Source: Bacillus sp. THAF10
GTDB lineage: Bacteria > Bacillota > Bacilli > Bacillales > Bacillaceae_I
Assembly: GCF_009363695.1 (NCBI RefSeq)
Contig: NZ_CP045403.1
Coordinates: 1,840,001-1,904,000 of the forward strand
DNA length: 64,000 nucleotides
Direction of reading: 5' to 3'
Part shown: positions 18,866 through 27,987 of the stretch, one piece after another
Position numbering within the stretch: the first letter of the stretch is position 1
Layout of the letters: the number at the start of each line of letters is the position of its first letter
Made by a program: the position numbers and the translations under genes
Notes under the pieces: generated by a model
What the model saw: the letters and a program-made list of their open reading frames with translations, nothing else
The model's database searches: none
What the model was told of the DNA's origin: nothing

Positions 18866-18957
18866 TTGTTGGAGAAATGTGACGGAAAATGTTGTATAAT
18901 TAAATATGGTTTAGTACACTACATGGGTAGACCTAGATTTTGAGGAGGAAATGTTTG

Positions 18958-19176
18958 ATGGAATTATGGCTTGCGATTTTGCTTATTGTATTGGCCCTAA
19001 TCGGTGGAGTAGCATTAGGATTTTTCATCGCCCGTAAATACATGATGACTTACCTAAAGAAAAACCCGCCAATTAATGAGCAAATGTTACGTGTGATGAT
19101 GATGCAAATGGGAATGAAACCATCCCAAAAGAAAATTAATCAGATGATGTCTGCGATGAGCAAACAAATGAAATAA
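18958..19176 (+). CDS. yneF: YneF, UPF0154 membrane protein
   Basis: This 72-residue protein has one N-terminal transmembrane helix ([20 protein letters not shown]), then FIARKYMM and the strongly conserved [20 protein letters not shown] and QKKINQMM segments of UPF0154. I start at ATG 18958, as in homologs; the GAGGAGG is ten bases upstream, slightly long. The function of the family is unknown. Confidence 0.93.
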   Translation: MELWLAILLIVLALIGGVALGFFIARKYMMTYLKKNPPINEQMLRVMMMQMGMKPSQKKINQMMSAMSKQMK

Positions 19177-19317
19177 ATGAGAGAGCACTCCTGTAAATGG
19201 GTGCTTTTTCTTTTTGATTTTCTTTCTATGCACGAAGAAAATATCTTTCTAAATTTTTGAATATTTGCTAAACTATTATAGTTACATATAGAAAGATGAT
19301 AAATCGGGGGAAAAACA

Positions 19318-21066
19318 ATGAGTATTTTTAAGGATCTGTGGTGGTTTTTCAAACAGGAAAGAAGGTCATACATACCTGGTGTAATTCTACTTGCCTTTGT
19401 TGCCTTTTTGGAATTAATTCCGCCCAGAATAGTTGGTATGACAGTCGATTATATCGTCGAAGGAACCCTTACAGAGGGTACTATTCTTACATTGATGCTC
19501 GTACTACTCGGTACTGCTGTTTTCGTGTATGTGTTTCGATATTTATGGAGAATCTTGATTTTTGGACCAGCCGTACGTTTGTCAAGATTATTGCGAAATA
19601 ATTTATATGAGCATTTCACGAAAATGTCGCAAAGCTTCTATCAACGTAAACGTGTAGGTGACTTAATGGCACATTCTACAAATGACCTGCAAGCCATTCA
19701 GCAAACTGCAGGGGCTGGTGTATTGACACTCGTTGATTCTTTGATGACAGGTGGATTTGTATTAATCGCCATGGCGGCAACCATCAGCTGGAAGCTTACC
19801 TTAATTTGTCTAATTCCTCTACCGTTTATGGCGTTGTCGACAAGTTATTATGGATCACTACTTCACAAAACCTTTCATAAAGCTCAGGCAGCATTCTCCT
19901 CTCTTAATGATAAAGTACAGGAAAGTGTAAACGGTGTGAAAGTAATTAAAACCTTTGGCCAAGAAAAAGAAGAAATAACGGAGTTTGAAAAACAAGCAGA
20001 GGATGTAGTGAAAAAGAATGTAACGGTCGCGAAAATAGACTCCCTGTTTGACCCAACGATTGGGTTGATTATCGGCATCTCCTTTTTCCTTGCGATTGTT
20101 TTTGGTTCAAGGTACGTTCTTTTGAATGAAATGACGATTGGTGAATTAATTGCATTCACAACCTATTTAGGATTACTAATCTGGCCGATGCTCGCATTTG
20201 GATGGCTTTTCAATATTGTCGAGCGCGGACGTGCTTCCTATGATCGTGTCTCTGCCTTACTTAAAGAAGAAGTAGACATAAAGGATACGGAACATTCCAT
20301 CACAACGGTTCCAACAGGAAGCATTCGATACCAGGTAGAGGGCTTTACCTATCCTAATGAACAACAGCCATTAATGAAGAATATCAACTTTGAGTTACAT
20401 CAAGGAGAAACGCTTGGTATTGTTGGAAAAACCGGAAGTGGGAAAACAACATTGTTAAAAATGTTGATTCGTGAATTCGATGGGGTTAATGGAGATATCC
20501 GTATAGGAGATATACCTATAAAAAGTCTCACACTAAATTCATTAAGGCAGGTCATAGGCTATGTTCCACAGGATCATTTTCTATTTTCCGCAACGATTGC
20601 CGATAATATTGCCTTTGCAGTCCCTGATGCATCATTCGATGATATTATTCAGGCTGCAAAACTCGCTAATATTCACGAAGATATTATTCAATTTTCAGAT
20701 GGTTATCAAACGATGGTAGGAGAAAGAGGGGTTTCTCTGTCTGGTGGACAAAAGCAAAGGCTATCTATCGCACGGGCACTTCTGATGAATCCTGAAATTC
20801 TTATTTTAGATGATTCCTTATCAGCAGTGGATGCGAAAACAGAAGAAAGCATTTTACATGCATTAAAAGAAAACAGACAAGGAAAAACCACGATTATTAC
20901 CTCGCACCGATTAAGCGCAATCAAACACGCTCAAATTATTTTAGTACTAGAGGATGGGGAAATTGTTCAAAGAGGAACGCATGAAGAGTTAATGAATGAA
21001 GTTGGGTGGTATAAGGACATGTATCATCGTCAGCAGTTAGAATCTTTAGTGGAGCATGGGGGTTAG
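19318..21066 (+). CDS. ABC exporter subunit, BmrC/YheI-like (degenerate site)
   Basis: This 582-residue half-transporter has six membrane helices and an ATPase domain: Walker A GKTGSGKTT, signature LSGGQKQR, Walker B LILDD and switch His in TSHRLSA. The residue after Walker B is Asp (LILDDSLSAVDAKTE) instead of the catalytic Glu. In heterodimeric multidrug exporters such as BmrCD this marks the subunit forming the non-hydrolysing site. The next gene starts 6 nt after its stop and supplies the partner. The substrate is probably a drug or other hydrophobic compound. Confidence 0.88.
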   Translation: MSIFKDLWWFFKQERRSYIPGVILLAFVAFLELIPPRIVGMTVDYIVEGTLTEGTILTLMLVLLGTAVFVYVFRYLWRILIFGPAVRLSRLLRNNLYEHFTKMSQSFYQRKRVGDLMAHSTNDLQAIQQTAGAGVLTLVDSLMTGGFVLIAMAATISWKLTLICLIPLPFMALSTSYYGSLLHKTFHKAQAAFSSLNDKVQESVNGVKVIKTFGQEKEEITEFEKQAEDVVKKNVTVAKIDSLFDPTIGLIIGISFFLAIVFGSRYVLLNEMTIGELIAFTTYLGLLIWPMLAFGWLFNIVERGRASYDRVSALLKEEVDIKDTEHSITTVPTGSIRYQVEGFTYPNEQQPLMKNINFELHQGETLGIVGKTGSGKTTLLKMLIREFDGVNGDIRIGDIPIKSLTLNSLRQVIGYVPQDHFLFSATIADNIAFAVPDASFDDIIQAAKLANIHEDIIQFSDGYQTMVGERGVSLSGGQKQRLSIARALLMNPEILILDDSLSAVDAKTEESILHALKENRQGKTTIITSHRLSAIKHAQIILVLEDGEIVQRGTHEELMNEVGWYKDMYHRQQLESLVEHGG

Positions 21067-21072
21067 AGAAGA

Positions 21073-22869
21073 GTGAACAACCAAACAATTACGGCAAAAG
21101 AACAACGTCTCGTTTTAAAACGTCTTCTTGGTTATGCTAAGCCTCATACAAAACAATTTGTTTTTGCATTTAGCCTGCTGGTGCTGGCTACCATTGGAGA
21201 AATTGTGGGTCCTTTAATTATAAAGATTTTTATCGATGATTATCTCACTCCACAAATAATGGATACAGGCCCAATTGTAACTCTCGCAAGTTTGTATATT
21301 GGTATTTTACTCGCGAAAGTAGTCATTACTTACTTTCAGTTATTAAAATTTCAAGAGATTTCATTAAAGATAATTCAAGAGCTGCGAATTGATATTTTTG
21401 CGAAGGTACAAAGTCTTGGGTTGAAGTTTTTTGATAAGACGCCTGGGGGAAGTATTGTTTCTAGGGTTACAAATGATACAGAAGCGATAAAGGATATGTT
21501 TGTCAGTGTAATTTCTACTTTTGTACAAAATGGCGTATTTTTAATTGGGATTTTTATTGCTATGTTTCTACTTAATGTACAGTTGGCATTCTTTTGTCTT
21601 TTAATCATTCCGATTATCTTGGCGATAATGGCCACCTATCGTCATTTTAGTTCGAGATTTTATGCAGACATGCGAGAAAGGCTTAGTCAGCTGAATGCGA
21701 AATTGAATGAATCTTTGCAAGGAATGGGGATCATTCAGGTGTTTCGTCAAGAACGCAGACTTCGAAAAGAATTTGCAGACATTAACGAAGCCCATTATCA
21801 AGCAGGAGTAAAAAACATTAAGCTAGATGGTTTACTGTTAAGACCTGCGATTGACTTTGTTTATGTATTGTCCCTTATTTTAGTGTTAAGTTATTTTGGC
21901 ATATCGTCTATAGGCAGTACGATAGAAATTGGGGTACTGTATGCTTTTGTCAATTACTTAGGGAGATTTTTTGAACCTGTTAATCAAATGATGATGCGGT
22001 TATCCATGTATCAGCAAGCAATTGTGTCAGCATCAAGGGTTTTTCAATTATTGGACGAAAAAGAGCTTGCACCGACAGCTGTAAACAAACCAAATGAAGC
22101 ATCTGTCACTTCAGGAAAAATTGAGTTTAAAAATGTGACATTCTCCTATGACGGGAAACGAGATGTGTTAAAAAATATTTCTTTTACCGCAAATCCAGGT
22201 GAGACCGTAGCACTTGTTGGCCATACGGGAAGCGGAAAAAGCTCCATTATTAATCTGTTAATGAGGTTCTATGAATATAATCAAGGCGACATATTAATTG
22301 ATGATTTCTCTTTAAAAGAATGTAAGGAAGAAGAACTGCGAACAAAAATGGGACTTGTCCTTCAGGATCCATTTCTTTTCTATGGTTCCATCAATCACAA
22401 TATACGTCTGCATAATCCTGCTATTTCAGATGAGGAAATTAAAGATGCTGCTGAATTTGTTCAAGCCGCCCCATTTATCCAAAAGCTTCCTGATCAGTAT
22501 GAACAATTAGTTGTAGAAAGAGGCTCTACTTTCTCAAGCGGACAGCGCCAACTTATTGCATTTGCCAGAACGATTGCGACCAAGCCGAAAATTCTAGTGC
22601 TTGATGAAGCAACAGCGAATATTGATACAGAAACAGAGGAGGCCATTCAAACGGCTCTTGAGAGGATGCGCAAAGGAAGAACGACGATTGCTATTGCTCA
22701 TAGACTATCTACAATTCAAGATGCCGAGCAAATTCTTGTCTTGCACCAAGGGGAAATTGTGGAGCGTGGAAATCATCAAGAGCTTTTAAATCAAGAGGGA
22801 CTATATCATAAAATGTACCTTCTTCAAAATGGGCAAACAGAAAAAGTGAAAGATGTTTTAGCACAATAA
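21073..22869 (+). CDS. ABC exporter subunit, BmrD/YheH-like
   Basis: This 598-residue half-transporter has six membrane helices. Its ATPase domain has Walker A GHTGSGKSS, Walker B plus catalytic Glu LVLDEAT, H-loop AIAHRLST and an altered signature FSSGQRQ in place of LSGGQ. The altered signature would face the Asp of the partner, so the pair has one working and one degenerate ATP site, as in BmrCD. It starts at GTG 21073 and is translationally close to the upstream gene. It is shorter than B. subtilis BmrD (673 residues, from memory). Confidence 0.88.
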   Translation: MNNQTITAKEQRLVLKRLLGYAKPHTKQFVFAFSLLVLATIGEIVGPLIIKIFIDDYLTPQIMDTGPIVTLASLYIGILLAKVVITYFQLLKFQEISLKIIQELRIDIFAKVQSLGLKFFDKTPGGSIVSRVTNDTEAIKDMFVSVISTFVQNGVFLIGIFIAMFLLNVQLAFFCLLIIPIILAIMATYRHFSSRFYADMRERLSQLNAKLNESLQGMGIIQVFRQERRLRKEFADINEAHYQAGVKNIKLDGLLLRPAIDFVYVLSLILVLSYFGISSIGSTIEIGVLYAFVNYLGRFFEPVNQMMMRLSMYQQAIVSASRVFQLLDEKELAPTAVNKPNEASVTSGKIEFKNVTFSYDGKRDVLKNISFTANPGETVALVGHTGSGKSSIINLLMRFYEYNQGDILIDDFSLKECKEEELRTKMGLVLQDPFLFYGSINHNIRLHNPAISDEEIKDAAEFVQAAPFIQKLPDQYEQLVVERGSTFSSGQRQLIAFARTIATKPKILVLDEATANIDTETEEAIQTALERMRKGRTTIAIAHRLSTIQDAEQILVLHQGEIVERGNHQELLNQEGLYHKMYLLQNGQTEKVKDVLAQ

Positions 22870-22871
22870 AG

Positions 22872-22904
22872 AAAGCATGGTGAGGAACACTCACCATGCT
22901 TTTT
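22872..22904 (+). terminator. Terminator of the ABC exporter operon
   Basis: A perfect 13-bp stem (22872-22884 with 22890-22902) ends in a T run. Confidence 0.88.
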
Positions 22905-22925
22905 CATGCGAATTTTTGTATAATT

Positions 22926-23087
22926 TTATTTAGGAACAATGATATGGTTATACTGGTTTAAAAGCGTGTCAAGCTCCTGACTAAGTTGTAACGTTTTAGA
23001 AGAGGACAATCCATATTTTGCGACTATGTCTAGTAGCTCTGCTCGCTTTTTTTCAATTAGTTGAATAAGTTCTTGTTTAGTAGCCAA
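22926..23087 (-). CDS. Spo0E-like aspartyl-phosphate phosphatase
   Basis: This 53-residue frame on the reverse strand starts with TTG 23087 behind AAGGAAGGA. The product reads (M)ATKQELIQLIEKKR, then LLDIVAKYGLSSSKTL and LSQELDTLLNQY. The S-Q-E-L-D core after a helical KR..L....G..S segment is the Spo0E family signature. These small proteins dephosphorylate Spo0A~P and so hold back sporulation. Its exact target among Spo0E, YisI and YnzD relatives cannot be told. It is short and easily missed. Confidence 0.82.
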   Translation of the reverse strand: MATKQELIQLIEKKRAELLDIVAKYGLSSSKTLQLSQELDTLLNQYNHIIVPK

Positions 23088-23316
23088 TGTTGAAATTCCT
23101 TCCTTCTTCCAATTCGTAACATTATTATACTAAATTTTAGGTGGCAATACAAAGAAAAATTGCAAGTTAATGGGACTTTAATAATTGTTAAACTAGTGAA
23201 AAATTACTACAGAATACTGTCACGTTTTCGTCATAGAATGTTAAAAAGATACGGTTTGTTACAGCCATTTTTTTGATACTATTAAAGATATAATTTTTGT
23301 AGGAGAAGTGATAGTT

Positions 23317-24027
23317 ATGTCTGGAGATCTCACGTTATTCTTAGCATTTGGTGCAGGGGTGTTGTCTTTTGTATCTCCGTGTACCTTGCCGATATACCCG
23401 GCTTTTCTCTCCTATATTACTGGAGTATCCGTTGGAGAATTAAAAGAAGAAAAAGGAATGTTGCAAAAGAGAAGTATTTTACATACATTATTCTTTTTAG
23501 TCGGCTTTTCTCTTATTTTTATTGCATTAGGATTTGGTACATCCTTTTTAGGGCGTTTTTTCGTACAGTACCAGGATTTAATCAGGCAGGTTGGAGCCAT
23601 TCTTATCATCTTTTTTGGGCTAGTTATTCTAGGAGTGTTTCAACCAAAATTCTTGATGCAAGATAAAAAGTTTTCGTTCAAAAATCGACCTTCAGGTTAT
23701 TTAGGAACGGTATTAATTGGGATGGCCTTTGCAGCTGGGTGGACGCCTTGCTCTGGCCCGATTCTTGGAGCCGTTATTGGAATGTCTTTAAATAATCCAT
23801 CCTCAGGAATTTACTATATGCTCGCATATGTCTTAGGGTTTGGGGTTCCATTCTTCATTCTTTCGTTCTTCATAGGAAAAATGGAATGGATTAAGCGCAA
23901 CCATGTGTTAATCATGAAAATTGGCGGGTATGCGATGATCTTTATGGGAGTTATGCTGTTTTTCAATTGGCTGACAAAGATAATCATTTGGCTGACTGCT
24001 ATTACTGGAGGATTCCAAGGATTTTAA
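23317..24027 (+). CDS. ccdA: CcdA, thiol-disulfide carrier of the membrane
   Basis: CcdA moves reducing equivalents across the membrane to thioredoxin-like proteins (ResA, StoA) for cytochrome c and spore cortex synthesis. The 236 residues form six membrane helices, with the two redox Cys in [11 protein letters not shown] and [12 protein letters not shown] use ATG 23317, since GTG 23308 overlaps the GGAGAAG ribosome site. It is followed by yneI and yneJ as in B. subtilis. A likely partner, the ResA-like YneN, is encoded at 51481-51987. Confidence 0.95.
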   Translation: MSGDLTLFLAFGAGVLSFVSPCTLPIYPAFLSYITGVSVGELKEEKGMLQKRSILHTLFFLVGFSLIFIALGFGTSFLGRFFVQYQDLIRQVGAILIIFFGLVILGVFQPKFLMQDKKFSFKNRPSGYLGTVLIGMAFAAGWTPCSGPILGAVIGMSLNNPSSGIYYMLAYVLGFGVPFFILSFFIGKMEWIKRNHVLIMKIGGYAMIFMGVMLFFNWLTKIIIWLTAITGGFQGF

Positions 24028-24132
24028 ATTGTTTGATATTTTAGTTGATTCCTTTGTCCAAAAAGAGTAAAGTTAAAATTGGGAATACAGGAAAAATAAA
24101 ACTTTTTTATAGGACATAAGGAGGACTCTGCG

Positions 24133-24492
24133 TTGGCTAAGGTTTTAGTGGTGGATGATGCAAAGTTTATGAGGCTTACTTTAGGAAACATTTTAACTAA
24201 AGCAAACCACACTGTGATCGGTGAAGCAGAGAATGGGAAAGAGGCAGTCGCTCTATACCGCAAAGAACAGCCAGATTTGGTAACGATGGATATCACAATG
24301 CCAGAGATGAATGGAATTGATGCGGTGAAGGTCATCCTAAATGACTTCCCAAAAGCAAAAATCATAATGTGTTCGGCTATGGGGCAGCAGCGATTAATCG
24401 TGGATGCAATAGAGGCTGGGGCAAAAGATTTTATTGTGAAACCGTTTGATGAGAGCAGGGTGCAAGAAGCAATTAAGAGAGTTTTAGGATAA
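24133..24492 (+). CDS. yneI: YneI (CcdB), stand-alone CheY-like receiver
   Basis: This 119-residue receiver domain has no output domain. The acidic pocket is VVDDAKF, the phospho-acceptor Asp lies in LVTMDITMPEMNG, the conserved Ser in MCSAMGQ, and Lys in FIVKPFD. It starts at TTG 24133, behind AAGGAGG. The B. subtilis homolog sits in the ccdA locus but was reported not to be needed for cytochrome c maturation, from memory. No cognate kinase is adjacent. Confidence 0.92.
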   Translation: MAKVLVVDDAKFMRLTLGNILTKANHTVIGEAENGKEAVALYRKEQPDLVTMDITMPEMNGIDAVKVILNDFPKAKIIMCSAMGQQRLIVDAIEAGAKDFIVKPFDESRVQEAIKRVLG

Positions 24493-24498
24493 GTAAAC

Positions 24499-24530
24499 AA
24501 TCGTGTACATACTTACTGTACACGATTATT
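24499..24530 (+). terminator. Terminator after yneI
   Basis: A perfect 10-bp stem (24499-24508 with 24519-24528) is followed by a T-rich stretch. Confidence 0.7.
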
Positions 24531-24547
24531 TATTTTTAGGGGGAAAT

Positions 24548-24967
24548 ATGAAATCAATTTTTAAGATAATGGAAGGGCTTACTATCACTTATTTTTTTAC
24601 TGTTTTTGTCATATTCACAGGAATAGAAATCTTAAGTATTTTAATAATGGAAGAAGGTGTTAAAAGCTACTACTCCTCCACATTTATGGAAGAATGGAGC
24701 TTTTATTTCATTCTTGCTATGATTCTTTTTCTGTTTATCCGGACTTATCATGATTATACGAAATACAGTAAGGTAATGCTTAGTGCCTATATCATTAGTT
24801 TTACACTTAGCATCATTTTTACATTAATCACTATTCTTCTTTCTCTTCTTTTTGAAATAGATAGTTATGTAAAAAAAGGAATATTTTCTGATTTTACTAT
24901 CCTCATTCTCGTACTTCTCTTGTTTATCTTTACAGTGAATAAGCTTAAGCAGATACAAAAAGTCTAG
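24548..24967 (+). CDS. Four-helix membrane protein, unrecognised
   Basis: This 139-residue protein has four hydrophobic helices separated by short charged loops, for example YFILAMILFLFIRTYHDYTK and the last helix before NKLKQIQKV. AGGGGGA lies before ATG 24548. I do not recognise a family. It is inserted between yneI and yneJ, which are adjacent in B. subtilis, and it is more AT-rich in codon use than its neighbours. Confidence 0.6.
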   Translation: MKSIFKIMEGLTITYFFTVFVIFTGIEILSILIMEEGVKSYYSSTFMEEWSFYFILAMILFLFIRTYHDYTKYSKVMLSAYIISFTLSIIFTLITILLSLLFEIDSYVKKGIFSDFTILILVLLLFIFTVNKLKQIQKV

Positions 24968-25045
24968 TTTTCCCTTTTAAAATTCTCGTTTTTCGGTATA
25001 ATAGTAAGGGGTTTAAAAGTTGTGAAAACAAGAGGATGATAAGAA

Positions 25046-25531
25046 GTGAATACAACACTATCAACGATCTTTGCAATATGTATGGCTTTACTTGTGATAG
25101 TTATCCGAATGAAAGCTGCCAAAAAGCCCTCATCAGTAAAGAAAATTGTACTGCCTCCTATCTTTATGAGTACAGGAGCATTAATGTTTTTGTTTCCAGA
25201 ATTCCGGGTTACCCCTATTCAAATAATAGAGGCACTTACTGTAGGAGCAATATTTTCGATATTCTTGATTAAAACTTCTAAGTTTGAAATGAAGGACAAT
25301 GATATTTATTTAAAACGGTCCAAAGCATTTGTTTTCATCTTATTAGGGCTTTTAGTAATTAGAATCATTTTAAAATTAGTTTTAAGTACCTCCATCGACA
25401 TTGGTGAGTTAACAGGAATGTTTTGGTTGTTAGCATTTGGTATGATTGTTCCGTGGCGTGTGGCCATGTACATTAAATACAAGAAATTAGAAAGTGGAGA
25501 GCTTTCGCCTTCTGTGAAAACTACCATGTAA
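25046..25531 (+). CDS. yneJ: YneJ (CcdC) membrane protein
   Basis: This 161-residue protein has about five membrane helices and matches CcdC of the ccd locus: MRMKAAKKPSSVKKI-like N-terminal loop (VIRMKAAKKPSSVKKIVLPP), IFMSTGALMFLFPEFRV, LIKTSKFEM and LKRSKAFVFILLGLLVIR. It starts at GTG 25046 with AGAGGAT upstream. Function is unclear; it is not essential for cytochrome c synthesis in B. subtilis, from memory. Confidence 0.9.
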   Translation: MNTTLSTIFAICMALLVIVIRMKAAKKPSSVKKIVLPPIFMSTGALMFLFPEFRVTPIQIIEALTVGAIFSIFLIKTSKFEMKDNDIYLKRSKAFVFILLGLLVIRIILKLVLSTSIDIGELTGMFWLLAFGMIVPWRVAMYIKYKKLESGELSPSVKTTM

Positions 25532-25532
25532 A

Positions 25533-25565
25533 AAAACCTCGGTTATAAGAAACCGAGGTTTTTCT
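25533..25565. terminator. Bidirectional terminator between yneJ and yneK
   Basis: A perfect 12-bp stem (25533-25544 with 25551-25562) with A and T flanks serves the convergent genes. Confidence 0.85.
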
Positions 25566-25991
25566 CTAGAATAAATGCTGATAGGGTGTGCGATCGATAT
25601 TTAAACTGTCTAGCTTTTTGATAAGAAACTTATGGTCCCGCTTTGGTGTTGCTAGTATATACCCGCGAATAACATGCTCGCGGGTAATCTCATTGGCATT
25701 TTCTTTATAGGCGAGTTCCCCAATTTTTCCTGCAATTTTTTGCCGGGCAATATCTCGAAACAGTTCAGGTACTGGAGCTACCAATTCCTCGAGTAATTGC
25801 TTTAAATCTTGTGGCCAAAGGTGGCGTGTTTTTTCTAAGTAATAATCCTGCCAATCCAACTCGGACTTTCCATCTTCTTTTGGCAGTCTTTTTAAAAATT
25901 TGCGGAACATAAAGAATCCTCCAATTGCTAAAAGACCGACCATTGTCACAACCCAAAATAAAATTAACCATAAAAACCATCCGGTTAACAT
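25566..25991 (-). CDS. yneK: YneK-like DUF2621 protein
   Basis: This 141-residue protein has one N-terminal membrane helix (WFLWLILFWVVTMVGLLAIG) and a soluble helical domain of the DUF2621 type with ELDWQDYYLEKTRHLWP, EITREHVIRGYI and ATPKRDHKFL. GGAGGGAG precedes ATG 25991. It ends the conserved ccdA-yneK block. In B. subtilis cotM and sspP follow; here 20 kb of other genes separate it from sspP. Confidence 0.88.
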   Translation of the reverse strand: MLTGWFLWLILFWVVTMVGLLAIGGFFMFRKFLKRLPKEDGKSELDWQDYYLEKTRHLWPQDLKQLLEELVAPVPELFRDIARQKIAGKIGELAYKENANEITREHVIRGYILATPKRDHKFLIKKLDSLNIDRTPYQHLF

Positions 25992-26117
25992 GTTCTACTC
26001 CCTCCGAACTCGTTAACATTCTTGTATTATTATACCCGAAACTATTATAATTGCACTAGTAAAACAAATATGTAACCTAATTCATATAAACATTTATTAA
26101 AAACGGAGGTGGCAACG

Positions 26118-26909
26118 TTGAGAAAAATTGGTGCAGTAATTGGCAACATGGGGAAAACGGAAATACTCTCTCAGAGAATTTGTCCCAAGTGCAACCGTGA
26201 AGTAAAGCGTGTACGAATGCAAATCATTGGTGGGGAAAATAAAGGTCAATGGCAAGAGTATGAAAATGAATGCGATTGCCGTCTTGCAGAAGAAACCGTA
26301 CAGGCAGAAAAGCGAAGAAAACATAAATACTTTGAGCAATTTTGTATTATTCCAAGAGAGCTTGAGAATGCTACGTTGGAGAATTTTAAACTAAGTTATT
26401 CGAGTCAGAAAGAAGCGCTGGCAAGTACGATGGATTACTTTGATCAGTTTACTGGAAGGGAAAACCTATATTTTTATGGTCGTACGGGCCGGGGTAAAAC
26501 ACATCTTGCTGTTGGGCTGTATAAGTACTTTAAAGAAAACAATATTACCGCAATGTTTTTTGATGTCCCAAAGCTAATGGATACAATTGTGGCATCATGG
26601 GATAGTGACTCCGGGTATTCAGAAAGTAAGTTTATGAAGGCGATTGCGGAAGTGGATGTCTTAATTTTAGATGACCTAGGTGTGGAAAGAGTGAGCGAGT
26701 GGGTCGACCAAACGATTTATTCTATCCTTAATCAAAGACAGGGTAAGAGTATTGTGTTCACATCCAATATTCACCCAGGGGACTTGACCAAACGTTATGG
26801 GGAGCGAATTGCAGATCGTATTAAAAACAAAATGAGTCAAAATCAATTAATTTCTATCGTGACACCAGAAAGCTTCCGAACGAAGGATTTAACAATGTTT
26901 AAAGAATAG
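26118..26909 (+). CDS. DnaC/DnaI-like AAA+ ATPase with zinc ribbon
   Basis: This 263-residue ATPase has an N-terminal Cys cluster (CPKC ... CDC, residues about 18-50) and an AAA+ core with Walker A GRTGRGKTH and Walker B VLILDDLG. It has the form of helicase loaders (DnaC/DnaI/IstB), many of which come from phages or mobile elements. It starts at TTG 26118, eight bases after GGAGG; the GTG 26109 overlaps that site. The chromosomal loader dnaI would normally be elsewhere, so this is likely an extra loader-like protein. Confidence 0.78.
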   Translation: MRKIGAVIGNMGKTEILSQRICPKCNREVKRVRMQIIGGENKGQWQEYENECDCRLAEETVQAEKRRKHKYFEQFCIIPRELENATLENFKLSYSSQKEALASTMDYFDQFTGRENLYFYGRTGRGKTHLAVGLYKYFKENNITAMFFDVPKLMDTIVASWDSDSGYSESKFMKAIAEVDVLILDDLGVERVSEWVDQTIYSILNQRQGKSIVFTSNIHPGDLTKRYGERIADRIKNKMSQNQLISIVTPESFRTKDLTMFKE

Positions 26910-26914
26910 CACAG

Positions 26915-26956
26915 AACGCTTCTAAGAAAGAAAACTTCTTTCAGAAGCGTTTTTTA
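26915..26956 (+). terminator. Terminator after the DnaC-like gene
   Basis: Outer arms AACGCTTCT/AGAAGCGTT (26915-26923 with 26943-26951) and further inner pairing are followed by six T. Confidence 0.82.
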
Positions 26957-27052
26957 TTTGTGTCGACAAATTTTCAAAAAATTGTCTATTTTTGCATTTG
27001 AATAAATGGTAAAATTATTCTTATAAAATATAGATAGGGGTGCCTTTAAGAA

Positions 27053-27985
27053 ATGCAAATCCAACTTCTTAAAAAAGAAATGGCAAATGTTATGGTAGGA
27101 AAAGATGATGTGGTAGAGCTATTATTTATATCGCTCTTAAATAAAGGTCATGTACTTTTAGAAAGTGTACCTGGCACAGGGAAAACAATGCTAGCAAAAA
27201 GTTTCGCCAAAACAATGGATGCAGATTTCAAGCGGATCCAATTTACGCCTGATGTTCTGCCGAGTGATGTGACTGGAATTCAATTTTTCAATCCAAAAGA
27301 ACAACGCTTTGAGCTCCGTCCTGGTCCTATTATGACAAATGTACTATTAGCAGATGAAATTAACCGTGCTACGCCAAGAACACAATCAAGTTTGCTTGAG
27401 GTCATGGAAGAAAGACAAGTCACAATTGACGGAGAAACACTCCCAATTCCTGGTCCTTTTATGGTGTTAGCTACCCAAAATCCAATCGAATCCCAGCAAG
27501 GAACGTTTCCATTACCAGAAGCACAGATGGATCGCTTTTTTATGATGATTGACCTTGGCTATCCAACAAAGGATGAAGAAAAGGAAATCATGAATAAATA
27601 CCGCTTAGATGAACCGATTAAGCAATTGAGATCATTTTTGTCCAAACAAGAGATTATAGAGCTTCAGGAACAGGTGAAGCAGGTGAAAGTTTCTTCTACT
27701 TTACAAGATTACATATTGGAAATTGTTCATTCCACTCGAAGTCATGATGAAATAGAATTAGGAGTAAGTCCAAGGGGAACGTTAGCATTAATGAAAGCAG
27801 CCCAAGGTGCAGCTTTCGTTAATGGAAGAGAATTCATTACACCAGAAGATGTGAAAAAGATGGCTCCACATGTATTAAGTCATCGCATTGTTCTTACCAT
27901 GGAAGGGTCTTTAAAGAAAACGAATCGACAAATTGTAAATGAAGTGCTCTCCTTGATTGCTGTTCCTGTGGAGGCGGCACAGTAA
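27053..27985 (+). CDS. MoxR-family AAA+ ATPase
   Basis: This 310-residue AAA+ ATPase has Walker A SVPGTGKTM, Walker B LLADEINR, sensor segment VLATQNPIESQQGTFPLPEAQ and arginine finger region MDRFFM, all typical of MoxR. MoxR proteins act as chaperones assembling or activating partners encoded beside them. Here the partners are the DUF58 and DUF4129 proteins that follow with a 2-nt gap and an 8-nt overlap, so the three form one operon. Confidence 0.92.
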   Translation: MQIQLLKKEMANVMVGKDDVVELLFISLLNKGHVLLESVPGTGKTMLAKSFAKTMDADFKRIQFTPDVLPSDVTGIQFFNPKEQRFELRPGPIMTNVLLADEINRATPRTQSSLLEVMEERQVTIDGETLPIPGPFMVLATQNPIESQQGTFPLPEAQMDRFFMMIDLGYPTKDEEKEIMNKYRLDEPIKQLRSFLSKQEIIELQEQVKQVKVSSTLQDYILEIVHSTRSHDEIELGVSPRGTLALMKAAQGAAFVNGREFITPEDVKKMAPHVLSHRIVLTMEGSLKKTNRQIVNEVLSLIAVPVEAAQ

Positions 27986-27987
27986 GG

